Of a stretch of 64,000 nt of DNA, positions 46,499-55,033 are shown piece by piece. The notes beneath the pieces were generated by a model. That model had not been told where the DNA came from, did no database searches, and was given only the letters and a program-made list of their open reading frames with translations. The position numbers and the translations under genes were made by a program. Numbering within the stretch: the first letter of the stretch is position 1; every line of letters starts with the position of its first letter. The DNA is from Nonlabens antarcticus (lineage in GTDB: Bacteria > Bacteroidota > Bacteroidia > Flavobacteriales > Flavobacteriaceae), in NCBI RefSeq assembly GCF_015356755.1, contig NZ_JADFCO010000065.1:558001-622000 (forward strand), in the 5' to 3' direction.

Positions 46499-47341
46499 AT
46501 GAGCCTTAAAATAAAAAGACTAGCACCATTACTCACTATTTTTATTATGGTAACGTTTTTCACTTCTTGCGCTGTAAAAAAAACGAAGAATATTGATTAT
46601 GGCAGTCAAATTCAAGGTATTTCAGAAAGTCCAACGCTTCATATTTATGCTCCTAAAAAAGCTTTAAAAAATCCACAACCCGTTTTAATATTTGTGTATG
46701 GTGGCAACTGGAACAGTGGAAAAAAAGAGATTTATGGATCTATAGGTAGAAATTTTGCCCATCATGATATGGTTGCAGTTTTACCTGATTATACAAAAAG
46801 TCCGAAAGTTAGTTATGATGAGATGGCTAGAGAAATTGCCACTTCCATTAAGTGGGTCAAAGAGAACATATCAGCATATGGTGGTAATCCATCGCAAATT
46901 TATTTGACAGGTCACTCTGCGGGTGGACACTTAGTGGCACTGGCTACTATGAATCCTTCCTATGGTATTGATCAAAAAGATATTAAGGGAATTATACTTA
47001 ATGATTCTGCCGGTCTGGATATGGAGAGTTATTTAAAAAAGAACCCTCCCACGACTAGCCAGGACTATCTGTCAACCTGGACAGACGATCCAGAAAACTG
47101 GAAGCAGGCGTCACCTATTAATTTCATAACAGCTCAAACGCCAAAGATGAAAATTTATACTGGGGAAAAATCATATGAATCAATTACCTCCAGCAACAAG
47201 GCTTTCATTAAGGAATTAAACAAATTCCAGCCTGACGTAAAAATTCAATGGCTTGATAAAAAACACGCAGCGATGGTGACCCAATTATTTTGGCCTTGGA
47301 ATGATCGCTATGAAGAAATCAGCCAGTTTATGCACCAGTAA
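46499..47341 (+). CDS. Alpha/beta-hydrolase (esterase) lipoprotein
   Basis: The 280-aa product has a lipoprotein signal with lipobox FTSC (Cys about residue 24). The alpha/beta-hydrolase part has the oxyanion segment VYGGNWNSGKK, the nucleophile elbow LTGHSAGGHLVA (Ser about 142), Asp candidates near SAGLDMESY and a C-terminal His in DKKHAAMV. It fits the BD-FAE/carboxylesterase group (HGG-like motif changed to YGG). Likely anchored in the envelope. Its stop codon directly abuts the stop of the convergent PhoD-like gene. Confidence 0.85.
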   Translation: MSLKIKRLAPLLTIFIMVTFFTSCAVKKTKNIDYGSQIQGISESPTLHIYAPKKALKNPQPVLIFVYGGNWNSGKKEIYGSIGRNFAHHDMVAVLPDYTKSPKVSYDEMAREIATSIKWVKENISAYGGNPSQIYLTGHSAGGHLVALATMNPSYGIDQKDIKGIILNDSAGLDMESYLKKNPPTTSQDYLSTWTDDPENWKQASPINFITAQTPKMKIYTGEKSYESITSSNKAFIKELNKFQPDVKIQWLDKKHAAMVTQLFWPWNDRYEEISQFMHQ

Positions 47342-48664
47342 CTATTCTGGATAGTTGAGCTCTTGCTGAGAAATAGAGTAATCAAAAACAGAATCGCCCT
47401 GAGCATCATAAATGGTCAATAATAATTCACGATTTCCCCAAGGCCCACTTACATCCAAGGTTCCAAAATTGTGATCGTAGAACGTTTTACCTGAAACCTG
47501 CAATGTGTTTCCCTCATCACGGGCGGCATGTGTTCCCGCGGTAAGAGGTGAGCACGTAATGTCAATTAATGGATAAGCCCCCTGACGTTCCAGTCTGGAA
47601 ATTTCTGTATGATGTCGATCTCCACTCATGAAAACCACACCTTCAATGCGTTCTGCTTCTAGTCGATCAAGTAATCGCTGCCGTTCTTCTGGAAAAGTGA
47701 CATAGTTCTCATATACGGCTGCATCGCTTATAATCTGACCGCCACTAATCACGATTTTGAAACTTGCTTTGCTACTGGTTAAGGCATCAATCAGCCAGTC
47801 TATTTGTTCCTTGCCTAGATAATCTTTATTTGTTGCTAACGAATTGTTGGGCGCTCGATGTGTTCTGTTATCGAGCATGAAAAACTCCACATCGTTCCAT
47901 ACAAATTGCTGTGCGACACCGCCATTTCCCGCGGCATTTGTATTTAGGTTTCCCCAGTAATCATTGAATACTTTTTCTGTAGTTTCTTTTAAAACGTAGC
48001 TGCGATTACCATCATTCGGGCCATAATCGTGATCGTCCCAGGTTGCATAATTGTGGGTTGTGGCGAGTAATTCTTGCATTTCTGTATTTCTTCTGGTGTG
48101 ACGGTATCTGTGACGTATACCGTTTTCAGTCAGGAAATCAGGAGTTCGCAAATACATATTATCGCCCATCCATAACATCAGATCTGGATTTTTCTGGGTG
48201 ATGGAATTAAAAATCTCATAGCCGCCACCATAAGGTTGTGGGTTATCATCCTGCACCTCATGAATAAAACTACAGGAACCCAGTGCTACTCTAAAATCTG
48301 GCGGGTTTGTACGGTATTGCCATAAAGGTTGCGTTTGAAACTCCAGTTTAAATTTACTGATGACAGGTTTGTCATTTATGTAAACTTTATAATTGTAGGT
48401 AGTCCCATAATCAACCTGATCTGGAAAAACCTTAGCTATTAAATCATCTTTCTTAAGCGTTGAGAACGTTTCAGTAAAGCGCTCTTTTTCGCCATCTTTC
48501 CAATACCCAACTTTTACCTCTGCAGGTTCTGTAGTTTGAAGCCATAAAAGAACTTCCCGAAACCCGGAATAGCCTAGCATCGGTCCAGAATTCACCAACT
48601 CCCCTTGAGCAATGGCACTGGTAGATAGACAGATTGCAAATAAATAAACTAGAAGGTTTTTCAT
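47342..48664 (-). CDS. PhoD-like exported phosphatase
   Basis: The 440-aa product has a signal peptide (TSAIAQ, about residue 20), a beta-sandwich N-terminal domain and a metallophosphatase core. Core motifs are VALGSCSF, MLWMGDNMYLR, YATWDDHDYGPNDGN and FMSGDRHHTEI, matching the PhoD-type Fe/Ca site. It probably hydrolyses phosphoesters in the periplasm or outside the cell. It ends tail-to-tail with the esterase gene with no spacer. Confidence 0.88.
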   Translation of the reverse strand: MKNLLVYLFAICLSTSAIAQGELVNSGPMLGYSGFREVLLWLQTTEPAEVKVGYWKDGEKERFTETFSTLKKDDLIAKVFPDQVDYGTTYNYKVYINDKPVISKFKLEFQTQPLWQYRTNPPDFRVALGSCSFIHEVQDDNPQPYGGGYEIFNSITQKNPDLMLWMGDNMYLRTPDFLTENGIRHRYRHTRRNTEMQELLATTHNYATWDDHDYGPNDGNRSYVLKETTEKVFNDYWGNLNTNAAGNGGVAQQFVWNDVEFFMLDNRTHRAPNNSLATNKDYLGKEQIDWLIDALTSSKASFKIVISGGQIISDAAVYENYVTFPEERQRLLDRLEAERIEGVVFMSGDRHHTEISRLERQGAYPLIDITCSPLTAGTHAARDEGNTLQVSGKTFYDHNFGTLDVSGPWGNRELLLTIYDAQGDSVFDYSISQQELNYPE

Positions 48665-48753
48665 GGAGAAAGCTTTCCTGTAAAGTTGAGAAATTTAATG
48701 GGAGTAATTAAATATATGCCATTTTTAAGTTGTTAGAGATTTGATGCGAGTTC

Positions 48754-48767
48754 GCTTTCGCGAAAGC
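48754..48767. repeat. Palindrome GCTTTCGCGAAAGC in a divergent intergenic region
   Basis: Perfect core, full 20-bp version, 90 bp upstream of the PhoD-like gene and 103 bp upstream of the retropepsin-like gene. Confidence 0.95.
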
Positions 48768-48869
48768 GAAATCATTCCAAGTCGATGAATTATCTAGACG
48801 ACCTTTAATAATACATAGGCAACGTAACTTCTCAAAGCTTTGTAACTTGCAACCCTATTTTAAGATACA

Positions 48870-49310
48870 GTGATTAAGAACAAAAAAATTATCATAGGAC
48901 GCACTGATAAAGCAGATTTCCCTAAATTAAATCTGGAGGAGATTGATGTGAAAATTGATACCGGTGCGTACACATCAAGCATTCATTGCCAGGATATTGT
49001 TGAAAAAGACGGTGTTTTACATGCGATTTTTCTAGATGAGAGTCACCCGCAATTCCATGGTCAGAACATCCAGTTTAATGATTATGAAGTGACAACGGTA
49101 CGCAGCAGTAACGGAGCAAAAGAGGAGCGGTTTGAAGTAAAATCAAACATCAGACTTTTTGGGAAGCTTTATAAGATATCGCTCACATTGAACGATAGGT
49201 CAGAGATGCGTTTCCCCGTACTTTTGGGGCGAAAATTCCTTTCTAAAAAACTCATTGTAGATCCTGAATTGCAGGATATATCCTATTTACAATCCCAACA
49301 TGAAGATTAA
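48870..49310 (+). CDS. Retropepsin-like (RimK-associated) protein
   Basis: The 146-aa product uses a GTG start; an in-frame stop nine bases upstream and no ATG nearby make this the best choice. It has VKIDTGAYTSSIHCQDI near residue 28, an aspartic protease-type DTGA motif, and FPVLLGRKFL near the end. This matches the retropepsin-like family also named 'ATP-dependent zinc protease' (PF05618). Its 3' end overlaps rimK by 11 bp. The association suggests a role in making or trimming peptide tags together with RimK. Confidence 0.82.
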   Translation: MIKNKKIIIGRTDKADFPKLNLEEIDVKIDTGAYTSSIHCQDIVEKDGVLHAIFLDESHPQFHGQNIQFNDYEVTTVRSSNGAKEERFEVKSNIRLFGKLYKISLTLNDRSEMRFPVLLGRKFLSKKLIVDPELQDISYLQSQHED

Positions 49311-50172
49311 CATCCTATCCAGAAGCAGTAACATTTACAGTACTGCGCGTATGGTAGAAGAAATAAAAGCTGCCGGTCACGAGGTAAAGGTGATTGATCC
49401 CCTTAGATGCGATATAAAACTTGAAAAACAAAAGCCTACTGTTTTTTATAAAGGAGTGCGTCTAGACAAACCCGATGCTATTATCCCAAGAATAGGCGCA
49501 AGTATTACTTTTTACGGTACGGCAATAGTGCGCCAGTTTGAGGCCATGAAATGTTTTACGACGGTAAGTTCTCATGCCTTGGTTCGCAGTCGCGATAAGT
49601 TGCAGAGCTTGCAACGGTTGAGCAGCTCTGGTGTAGGAATGCCTAAAACGGCTTTTACAAATTTTGGAAAGCATACTAGCGCTATTCTAGAAATGGTAGA
49701 TGGACCACCTTGTATTATTAAAGTACTGGAAGGAACTCAAGGAATAGGAGTCAATCTTGCCGAAAACTTTGAAAGCGCAGAAACTATTTTAGAAGTTTAT
49801 AACACGCTGGAGTCTCGTGTGATTGTGCAAGAATTTATAAAGGAAGCGGGCGGTGCAGATTTACGGGTGTTTGTCGTTGGTGATAAAGTAGTAGGAGCTA
49901 TGAAACGTCAGGCGCAGAAAGGAGAATTCCGTTCTAACCTGCATCGCGGCGGCACGGCAATGAAGATTAAGCTTTCCAGAGAGGAAGAAAATACGGCGAT
50001 TGCAGCTGCAAAATCACTGGGGTTGGGAGTATGCGGTGTTGATTTATTGCAAAGTAGTCGTGGCCCGCTGGTACTGGAGGTGAATAGCTCACCGGGATTG
50101 GAAGGTATTGAAGCTGCAACAAAATATAATATCGCTCGCGAAATCGTGAGATACATAGAAAACAATATATAA
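49300..50172 (+). CDS. rimK: RimK-type ATP-grasp ligase
   Basis: The 290-aa product is close in length to E. coli RimK, which adds glutamate to ribosomal protein S6. It has the N-terminal domain MKINILSRSSNIYSTARMVE and PRIGASITFYGTAIVRQFE. The ATP-grasp part has CIIKVLEGTQGIGVNLAE, FIKEAGGADLRVFVVGDKV, and metal-binding VLEVNSSPGLEGIEAATK. It is second in a tightly packed four-gene cluster. Whether the target here is S6, another protein or a small molecule is not visible. Confidence 0.9.
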   Translation: MKINILSRSSNIYSTARMVEEIKAAGHEVKVIDPLRCDIKLEKQKPTVFYKGVRLDKPDAIIPRIGASITFYGTAIVRQFEAMKCFTTVSSHALVRSRDKLQSLQRLSSSGVGMPKTAFTNFGKHTSAILEMVDGPPCIIKVLEGTQGIGVNLAENFESAETILEVYNTLESRVIVQEFIKEAGGADLRVFVVGDKVVGAMKRQAQKGEFRSNLHRGGTAMKIKLSREEENTAIAAAKSLGLGVCGVDLLQSSRGPLVLEVNSSPGLEGIEAATKYNIAREIVRYIENNI

Positions 50173-50174
50173 AT

Positions 50175-51134
50175 ATGGCAACTGACATTACTATTTTAGG
50201 AACTGTTATAAAGCCGGGTACTAGCCACACGCTCAACTTTAACATGGCGCGGTTGTATACCTCTACCGTGGTAGATATTCCAGTTATTATCCACCGTGCG
50301 AAAAGAGCTGGTCCTATTGTTTTACTTACTGGAGGTCTTCATGGTGACGAATTTAACGGCGTTGAGGTGGTGCGGCAGTTAATTTCTAAAAAAGTGGTGC
50401 GTCCTAAAAAAGGAATGATCATCGCTATTCCCGTAGTTAATGTTTTTGGTTTCCTAAATATGCAGCGCGAATTTCCTGACGGTAGAGATTTAAACAGAGT
50501 ATTTCCAGGAACAAAAAATGGTTCTTTGGCAAGTCGTTTTGCCTACCAAGTTACTAAAGGTATTTTACCGCATGTTGATTTAGTAATGGATTTTCATACT
50601 GGAGGTGCACAGCGATTTAACGCACCACAATTGAGGGTTGACCCCATGGAGATTGAAAGCTTAGCTCTGGCTCACGTATTCCAGCCACCATTTTTGATCC
50701 ATTCTAAGAATATTCCCAAAACCTTCAGAGAAACTTGTTGCAAAATGGGCAAGAAGTATTTATTGTTCGAAGGAGGGAAATCGCAGCAAAGTGATAAAAA
50801 TGTGATCTTAACCGCGGTCAACGGTGCCATCAGGATCATAGATCATTTAGGAATGCTCCAGGACAAATCATTAGTTCATGAAAACGAAAAGCCTGTACAT
50901 ATAATCAAACGTTCAAAGTGGGTGCGTGCTAGATACAGTGGCTTGTTACATCCACGTGTGGTAAACGGTAAACGTGTAGAAAAGGGTGAAATGATTGCCT
51001 CCATTACAGATCCTTATGGAACAATGCGTCACAAAGTTAACGCTCCTCATGACGGCTTTGTAATTAATGTAAACCACAGCCCATTAGTATATCAAGGTGA
51101 CGCGATTTTTCATATAAGTAAGGATGAAGAGTAA
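50175..51134 (+). CDS. Succinylglutamate desuccinylase/aspartoacylase-family zinc hydrolase
   Basis: The 319-aa product has the M14-like zinc site GGLHGDEFNGVEVV (His and Glu near residues 56-59) and VMDFHTGGAQRFNA (His near 141). Its C-terminal domain SGLLHPRVVNGKRVEKGEMI resembles a biotinyl/lipoyl-like sandwich. These enzymes cleave N-acyl-glutamate/aspartate-type amide bonds. The gene follows rimK by 2 bp, and this retropepsin-RimK-AstE/AspA combination recurs in bacteria, so it may remove or process RimK products. Confidence 0.85.
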   Translation: MATDITILGTVIKPGTSHTLNFNMARLYTSTVVDIPVIIHRAKRAGPIVLLTGGLHGDEFNGVEVVRQLISKKVVRPKKGMIIAIPVVNVFGFLNMQREFPDGRDLNRVFPGTKNGSLASRFAYQVTKGILPHVDLVMDFHTGGAQRFNAPQLRVDPMEIESLALAHVFQPPFLIHSKNIPKTFRETCCKMGKKYLLFEGGKSQQSDKNVILTAVNGAIRIIDHLGMLQDKSLVHENEKPVHIIKRSKWVRARYSGLLHPRVVNGKRVEKGEMIASITDPYGTMRHKVNAPHDGFVINVNHSPLVYQGDAIFHISKDEE

Positions 51135-51696
51135 AGTTAACTTACGAAAGGAATACCTCGCCAAAAGAGCAGATTTGTCTGAAGAAGATATTCATGAACT
51201 CAGTGTATGCATAGCTAACAATACACTCAAATTAGATATTTGGGACCAAAAATTGTTTCATTTGTTTTTATCTATTGATATTAAAAATGAAATCAGAACA
51301 GAATATATTCTTCAAATCTTACAGGGTAGGGATAAAAATGTTGCTTTGTCGAGAAGTGATTTTAAGACCTCCGAATTACGACACTTCTTATTGACCGATC
51401 AAACAGTTATAAAGATCAATGAATACGGTATTCCAGAACCTCAAGAAAATGAATTTGAGATTGACGCCAAAGATATGGATGTAGTCTTTATACCCTTACT
51501 CGCCGCGGACAGTAGTGGTAATAGAGTAGGATATGGAAAGGGTTTTTACGATCGGTTTTTGTCTAAATGTCGTTCAAATACTATTAAAATAGGCCTCTCC
51601 TTTTTTGAACCGTTAGATTTTGAAATAGCGACTGAATCGACTGATATACCATTAAACCAACTAGTTACCCCTAAAGGCATCGTGAGGTTTAAATAA
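51124..51696 (+). CDS. 5-formyltetrahydrofolate cyclo-ligase
   Basis: The 190-aa enzyme converts 5-formyl-THF to 5,10-methenyl-THF with ATP. It begins KSKVNLRKEYLAKRADLS and has the ATP/folate motif VGYGKGFYDRFLSKC, with IPLLAADSSGNRVG just before it and PLNQLVTPKG at the end. It overlaps the upstream hydrolase gene by 11 bp, so it rides on the rimK cluster transcript; a functional link is not evident. Confidence 0.93.
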   Translation: MKSKVNLRKEYLAKRADLSEEDIHELSVCIANNTLKLDIWDQKLFHLFLSIDIKNEIRTEYILQILQGRDKNVALSRSDFKTSELRHFLLTDQTVIKINEYGIPEPQENEFEIDAKDMDVVFIPLLAADSSGNRVGYGKGFYDRFLSKCRSNTIKIGLSFFEPLDFEIATESTDIPLNQLVTPKGIVRFK

Positions 51697-51815
51697 CAAT
51701 AAGATTTTTTTAGGAGATTAAAGGTAATCCATGCGCTTATGGTCGATAGTTTTCTTTAATTTGAACAATCTAGTACCATAACTTGATTTTAACTGACACG
51801 CTTCCCCCCTATAAG

Positions 51816-52910
51816 ATGTTAGACTGCAATGATTATTTTAATTCCTCACAAGAGGATAAAGCCTATTTTCTGTCAGAAGTAGCAGAAGCTACACGGACAG
51901 GAGTTTATAGTGCAAACTTTAAACAAAACGCTTTTTTTATCGACACCATAGGCCGTGAGATACTTCACATGCCTGTAGATTATATGCCGTCGATAAATGA
52001 AGCAGCTTATCTGCTTTCTTCTCCTAGAGACTTAAAAGATTTGATCCGCGATTGTCAAACTGGAAACCGTTTTGAAAGAGATGTTTTGATGAATACCTGT
52101 AGTAATCAAGAAATCTGGATGCGGTTTACAGGAAAGCCTAAACATGATGAAGAAGGGGAGATGATAGGAGTACGTGGTGTTTTCACCAGCATCGATAAAT
52201 ATGTAAGAGAGAAGAAGGAATTAGAGAAACACAGTCAGGTTATCAAAGCTCAAAATGAAAGATTATTGCATTTTGCGCATATCGTTTCTCATAATTTACG
52301 CTCCCATAGCAGCAATCTTGAATTGACGTTAGAGTTGTTTAAGGAAGTTTTAGAAGATGATAGGACTAAAGTTTTTTACTCCTACTTAGGTGAAATATCT
52401 AATAATTTGAGCAGCACATTAGAGCACTTAAATCAGGTAGTTACTATCAATTCTCAGAAAAAAGTTTATGAGGTTATCAATGTCAAAACCGTTGTAGATA
52501 AGGTTCTAATTCGTCTTCAAAAAGAACTAGAGAAGGCAGAAATTACTGTGAAAACAGATTTTGTTAAGCTTCAATTTTTTGAATACGTACCTGCATTTTT
52601 TGAGAATATTGTTTATACCCTGGTTCAGAATGCAATTAAGTATAGAGACCCTTCTAAATCCTCGTACATAGAGATTAAAACAAAAGTAAAAAATAAGAAA
52701 AGGCTGCTTGTGGTTAAGGACAACGGTCGCGGTATAGATTTGACTTCTCAAAAAGAAAGCGTTTTTCAAGCATTTACAGATCAGCAAAAACTGAAAGACT
52801 CCAATGGCCTCGCTTTATTCCTAGCCAAAAATCAAGTTGAAGCGTTAGGAGGTGATCTTGTAGTTAACAGTGCATCCACCATAGGGAGCAGTTTTACCGT
52901 TAAGTTTTAA
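51816..52910 (+). CDS. Cytoplasmic PAS-type sensor histidine kinase
   Basis: From ATG 51816 (a TTG at 51783 adds 11 residues) the product is 364 aa with no membrane helix. A PAS-like sensor (about 20-140, ending with TSIDKYVREKKELEK) and a coiled linker are followed by a HisKA-type helix with the phospho-His in HIVSHNLRSHSSNL. The ATPase domain has N-box TLVQNAIKYRDP and G1 VKDNGRGID. The G2 box is reduced to SNGLALFLAKN. A single-domain receiver gene follows 2 bp later. Confidence 0.85.
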   Translation: MLDCNDYFNSSQEDKAYFLSEVAEATRTGVYSANFKQNAFFIDTIGREILHMPVDYMPSINEAAYLLSSPRDLKDLIRDCQTGNRFERDVLMNTCSNQEIWMRFTGKPKHDEEGEMIGVRGVFTSIDKYVREKKELEKHSQVIKAQNERLLHFAHIVSHNLRSHSSNLELTLELFKEVLEDDRTKVFYSYLGEISNNLSSTLEHLNQVVTINSQKKVYEVINVKTVVDKVLIRLQKELEKAEITVKTDFVKLQFFEYVPAFFENIVYTLVQNAIKYRDPSKSSYIEIKTKVKNKKRLLVVKDNGRGIDLTSQKESVFQAFTDQQKLKDSNGLALFLAKNQVEALGGDLVVNSASTIGSSFTVKF

Positions 52911-52912
52911 AC

Positions 52913-53320
52913 ATGACAGACCCTCTAATTTCTAAAGTATGTATTATCGACGATGATAAGCTCTACGTTAGTCTCATTACCATGCTCATAAACCAGAACC
53001 ATTTTGCACGCGAGATAATCGTATTTGCAAACGGTCAAGAGGCGTTGGAATACTTTAAGAATAACATAGATAACGATGAGGAGTTGCTTCCAGAAATTAT
53101 CCTGCTGGATCTTAATATGCCCATTATGAACGGTTGGGAGTTTTTAGAGCATATTGAGCCTTACGCAAACAAGCTACTTGCTAATGATGTCCGATTAAAC
53201 GTGGTAAGCTCTACCATCAATCCAGAGGAAGTTGATCGAGCAGAGAATCATGGCATTGTGAATCTCTTTATGAACAAGCCTATTTCTAAAGAAGCCATTG
53301 CTCTAGCTTTTACTAAATAA
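52913..53320 (+). CDS. Single-domain response regulator
   Basis: The 135-aa protein is only a receiver domain: acidic pair IDDDK near residue 13, phospho-Asp in EIILLDLNMPIMNGWEF, Thr/Ser in NVVSSTI, Lys in MNKPISKE. With no output domain it probably acts by protein contact or in a phosphorelay. Paired with the kinase just upstream. Confidence 0.92.
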   Translation: MTDPLISKVCIIDDDKLYVSLITMLINQNHFAREIIVFANGQEALEYFKNNIDNDEELLPEIILLDLNMPIMNGWEFLEHIEPYANKLLANDVRLNVVSSTINPEEVDRAENHGIVNLFMNKPISKEAIALAFTK

Positions 53321-53340
53321 GGTTATCAGTAGCAATTCAC

Positions 53341-53949
53341 TTATTTCTCTGGAAAAGCTCTTTTACTAAACAAAATTAATAATATCACACCCACAGATAT
53401 AGCACTATCCGCGATATTGAATACAGCATTGAAAAAAGTAAAAGTTTGTCCTCCTACACTTGGAACCCATTGTGGCCAGGTTCCATTAAAGAGTGGGAAG
53501 TACAACATATCTACAACTTCTCCATGAAACCAAGTGCCATAACCACCATTTGCTGGGAATAAAGTAGCAACGCTAGTGGTGCTGCCAGAAAATATAACAC
53601 CGTAGAAAACACTATCGATAATATTCCCTAAAGCACCAGCAAAAATAAGCGCGATACACACGGTTAATATTTTATGACTGTGATTTTTTACACTTTTCCA
53701 AAGCCAATACCCGATCCCGCAAATAGCAAATAGACGAAATATTGTTAAAACCATTTTACCGTAATCTCCCGGTAATTCAAAGCCCCAAGCCGCTCCAGGG
53801 TTTTCGTAAAAAAGCAATTGGAACTTATCCCAGTCCACAATGGGATTTCTGGAATCCCGTAGCATGTAGTTTAGCTTGATGTAAACCTTACTAGCCTGGT
53901 CTACAATTAGGACAAGGGCGATAATAAGAATGGCTTTGTATAATTTCAT
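53341..53949 (-). CDS. lspA: Lipoprotein signal peptidase
   Basis: This inner-membrane aspartic protease cleaves prolipoproteins before the lipidated Cys. The 202-aa product has four membrane helices, VDQASKVYIK after the first, GALGNIIDSVFYG (catalytic Asp) and FNIADSAISVG (second catalytic Asp). It has an extra periplasmic loop of about 40 residues compared with E. coli LspA, common in Bacteroidota. The window encodes several lipobox proteins that would be its substrates. Confidence 0.96.
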   Translation of the reverse strand: MKLYKAILIIALVLIVDQASKVYIKLNYMLRDSRNPIVDWDKFQLLFYENPGAAWGFELPGDYGKMVLTIFRLFAICGIGYWLWKSVKNHSHKILTVCIALIFAGALGNIIDSVFYGVIFSGSTTSVATLFPANGGYGTWFHGEVVDMLYFPLFNGTWPQWVPSVGGQTFTFFNAVFNIADSAISVGVILLILFSKRAFPEK

Positions 53950-53985
53950 TATTGTGGGAATACCTTATTTACAATATATAAAATA

Positions 53986-54669
53986 TCAGTTCAAGTAAAT
54001 GTCTCCGTTGATGGCTTCAACCTTGAATACATATTTTGTAGTACTTTTATTTTGTTTAATCGATAGAGTTCCATTTCTGGAAGAGCCATCAAACATATAA
54101 CTTTTAAGTGCCGTCGCAGCTACATCAGCATTAACACTTATAACGGTGACATCGCCAGACAGTTTCTTGAAAATCGCATCTCCTGTGTGAATGTTAAGAA
54201 TAAGACGCTTATAGTCACCACTTATTTTTACATTGCTGTTAACTAGATTAAGAAACAGATTTTTATTCTCAGGCAATACTAGAATAGCTCTAGTATCCGT
54301 GATTTTATGAGCACTTAATTTATCCTGTGGAAATGTAAAAACGGGATTTTTGGGATCCGTAACAAACAAAGTATCGTTAGCAACTTTCGTATTTAACAAT
54401 AATGCCTTACTATATTCCCCTGATTGCTTCTCATCACTAACATAGAAGCCTTTCTCCTTAGTAGTAGAAATTTCTAATTCTACAAAATGTTCTAATTCTA
54501 TAAAAACAGTTGTAAAGTTCTCGTTGCGTGATTCAGTGTGAGTATATACAGAATCCTTATTCTGTGCTTGACAGAATAAGGATCCGCATAAAAAGAATGT
54601 CAGAAAATATATGTTTATAATCTTTTGATATGCCACGACATCACTAATCCTGCATATTCTTTGCCTCAA
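53986..54669 (-). CDS. Exported DUF4097-like protein
   Basis: The 227-aa ORF contains a signal segment IINIYFLTFFLCGSLFCQAQ. A GTG at 54636 would start just before it and avoid the 26-bp overlap with the dksA-like gene, so the true start may be there. The mature protein is made of short beta-strand repeats (NLVNSNVKISGDYKRLILNI, GDAIFKKLSGDVTVISVNAD), the stacked pattern of DUF4097/adhesin-like beta helices. It sits inside the ileS-dksA-lspA group. Function is unknown. Confidence 0.65.
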   Translation of the reverse strand: MRQRICRISDVVAYQKIINIYFLTFFLCGSLFCQAQNKDSVYTHTESRNENFTTVFIELEHFVELEISTTKEKGFYVSDEKQSGEYSKALLLNTKVANDTLFVTDPKNPVFTFPQDKLSAHKITDTRAILVLPENKNLFLNLVNSNVKISGDYKRLILNIHTGDAIFKKLSGDVTVISVNADVAATALKSYMFDGSSRNGTLSIKQNKSTTKYVFKVEAINGDIYLN

Positions 54670-55033
54670 TACTCAAAGTTGCATGAGGAACGAGTTCTAA
54701 ACGCTCTTTTGCAATAAGTTTACCAGTAACTCTACAAACCCCATAAGACTTATTTTCAATGCGTATTAGAGCATTTTTCAAATCACGGATAAATTTCTCT
54801 TGACGTATGGCAAGAGCTGCATTTGCCTCTTTGCTCATAACAGCACTTCCTTCATCAAAAGCTTTAAATTGTGGAGCAGTATCTTCCGTACCATTGTCAG
54901 CATCGTTTGTAAAGGCACTTTTGATCAATTCATATTGCTCTGTAGCCTCTTCAATCTTACTTTTAACGATTTGCTTAAAGTGCGCAAGGTCCTTTTCATT
55001 ATACCTTATTTTTTCATCTGCAGATGTACTCAT
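54644..55033 (-). CDS. DksA/TraR-family protein lacking most zinc cysteines
   Basis: The 129-aa product has a long coiled coil (about residues 10-95) and ends with YGVCRVTGKLIAKERLELVP, HATLSIEAK. This aligns with the DksA/TraR zinc finger, but of the four expected Cys only the first remains (CRVT for CxxC, HATLSIEA for the second pair). It should still fold as a DksA-like coiled coil that could enter the RNA polymerase secondary channel. It overlaps ileS by 4 bp, a common flavobacterial pairing. Confidence 0.87.
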   Translation of the reverse strand: MSTSADEKIRYNEKDLAHFKQIVKSKIEEATEQYELIKSAFTNDADNGTEDTAPQFKAFDEGSAVMSKEANAALAIRQEKFIRDLKNALIRIENKSYGVCRVTGKLIAKERLELVPHATLSIEAKNMQD

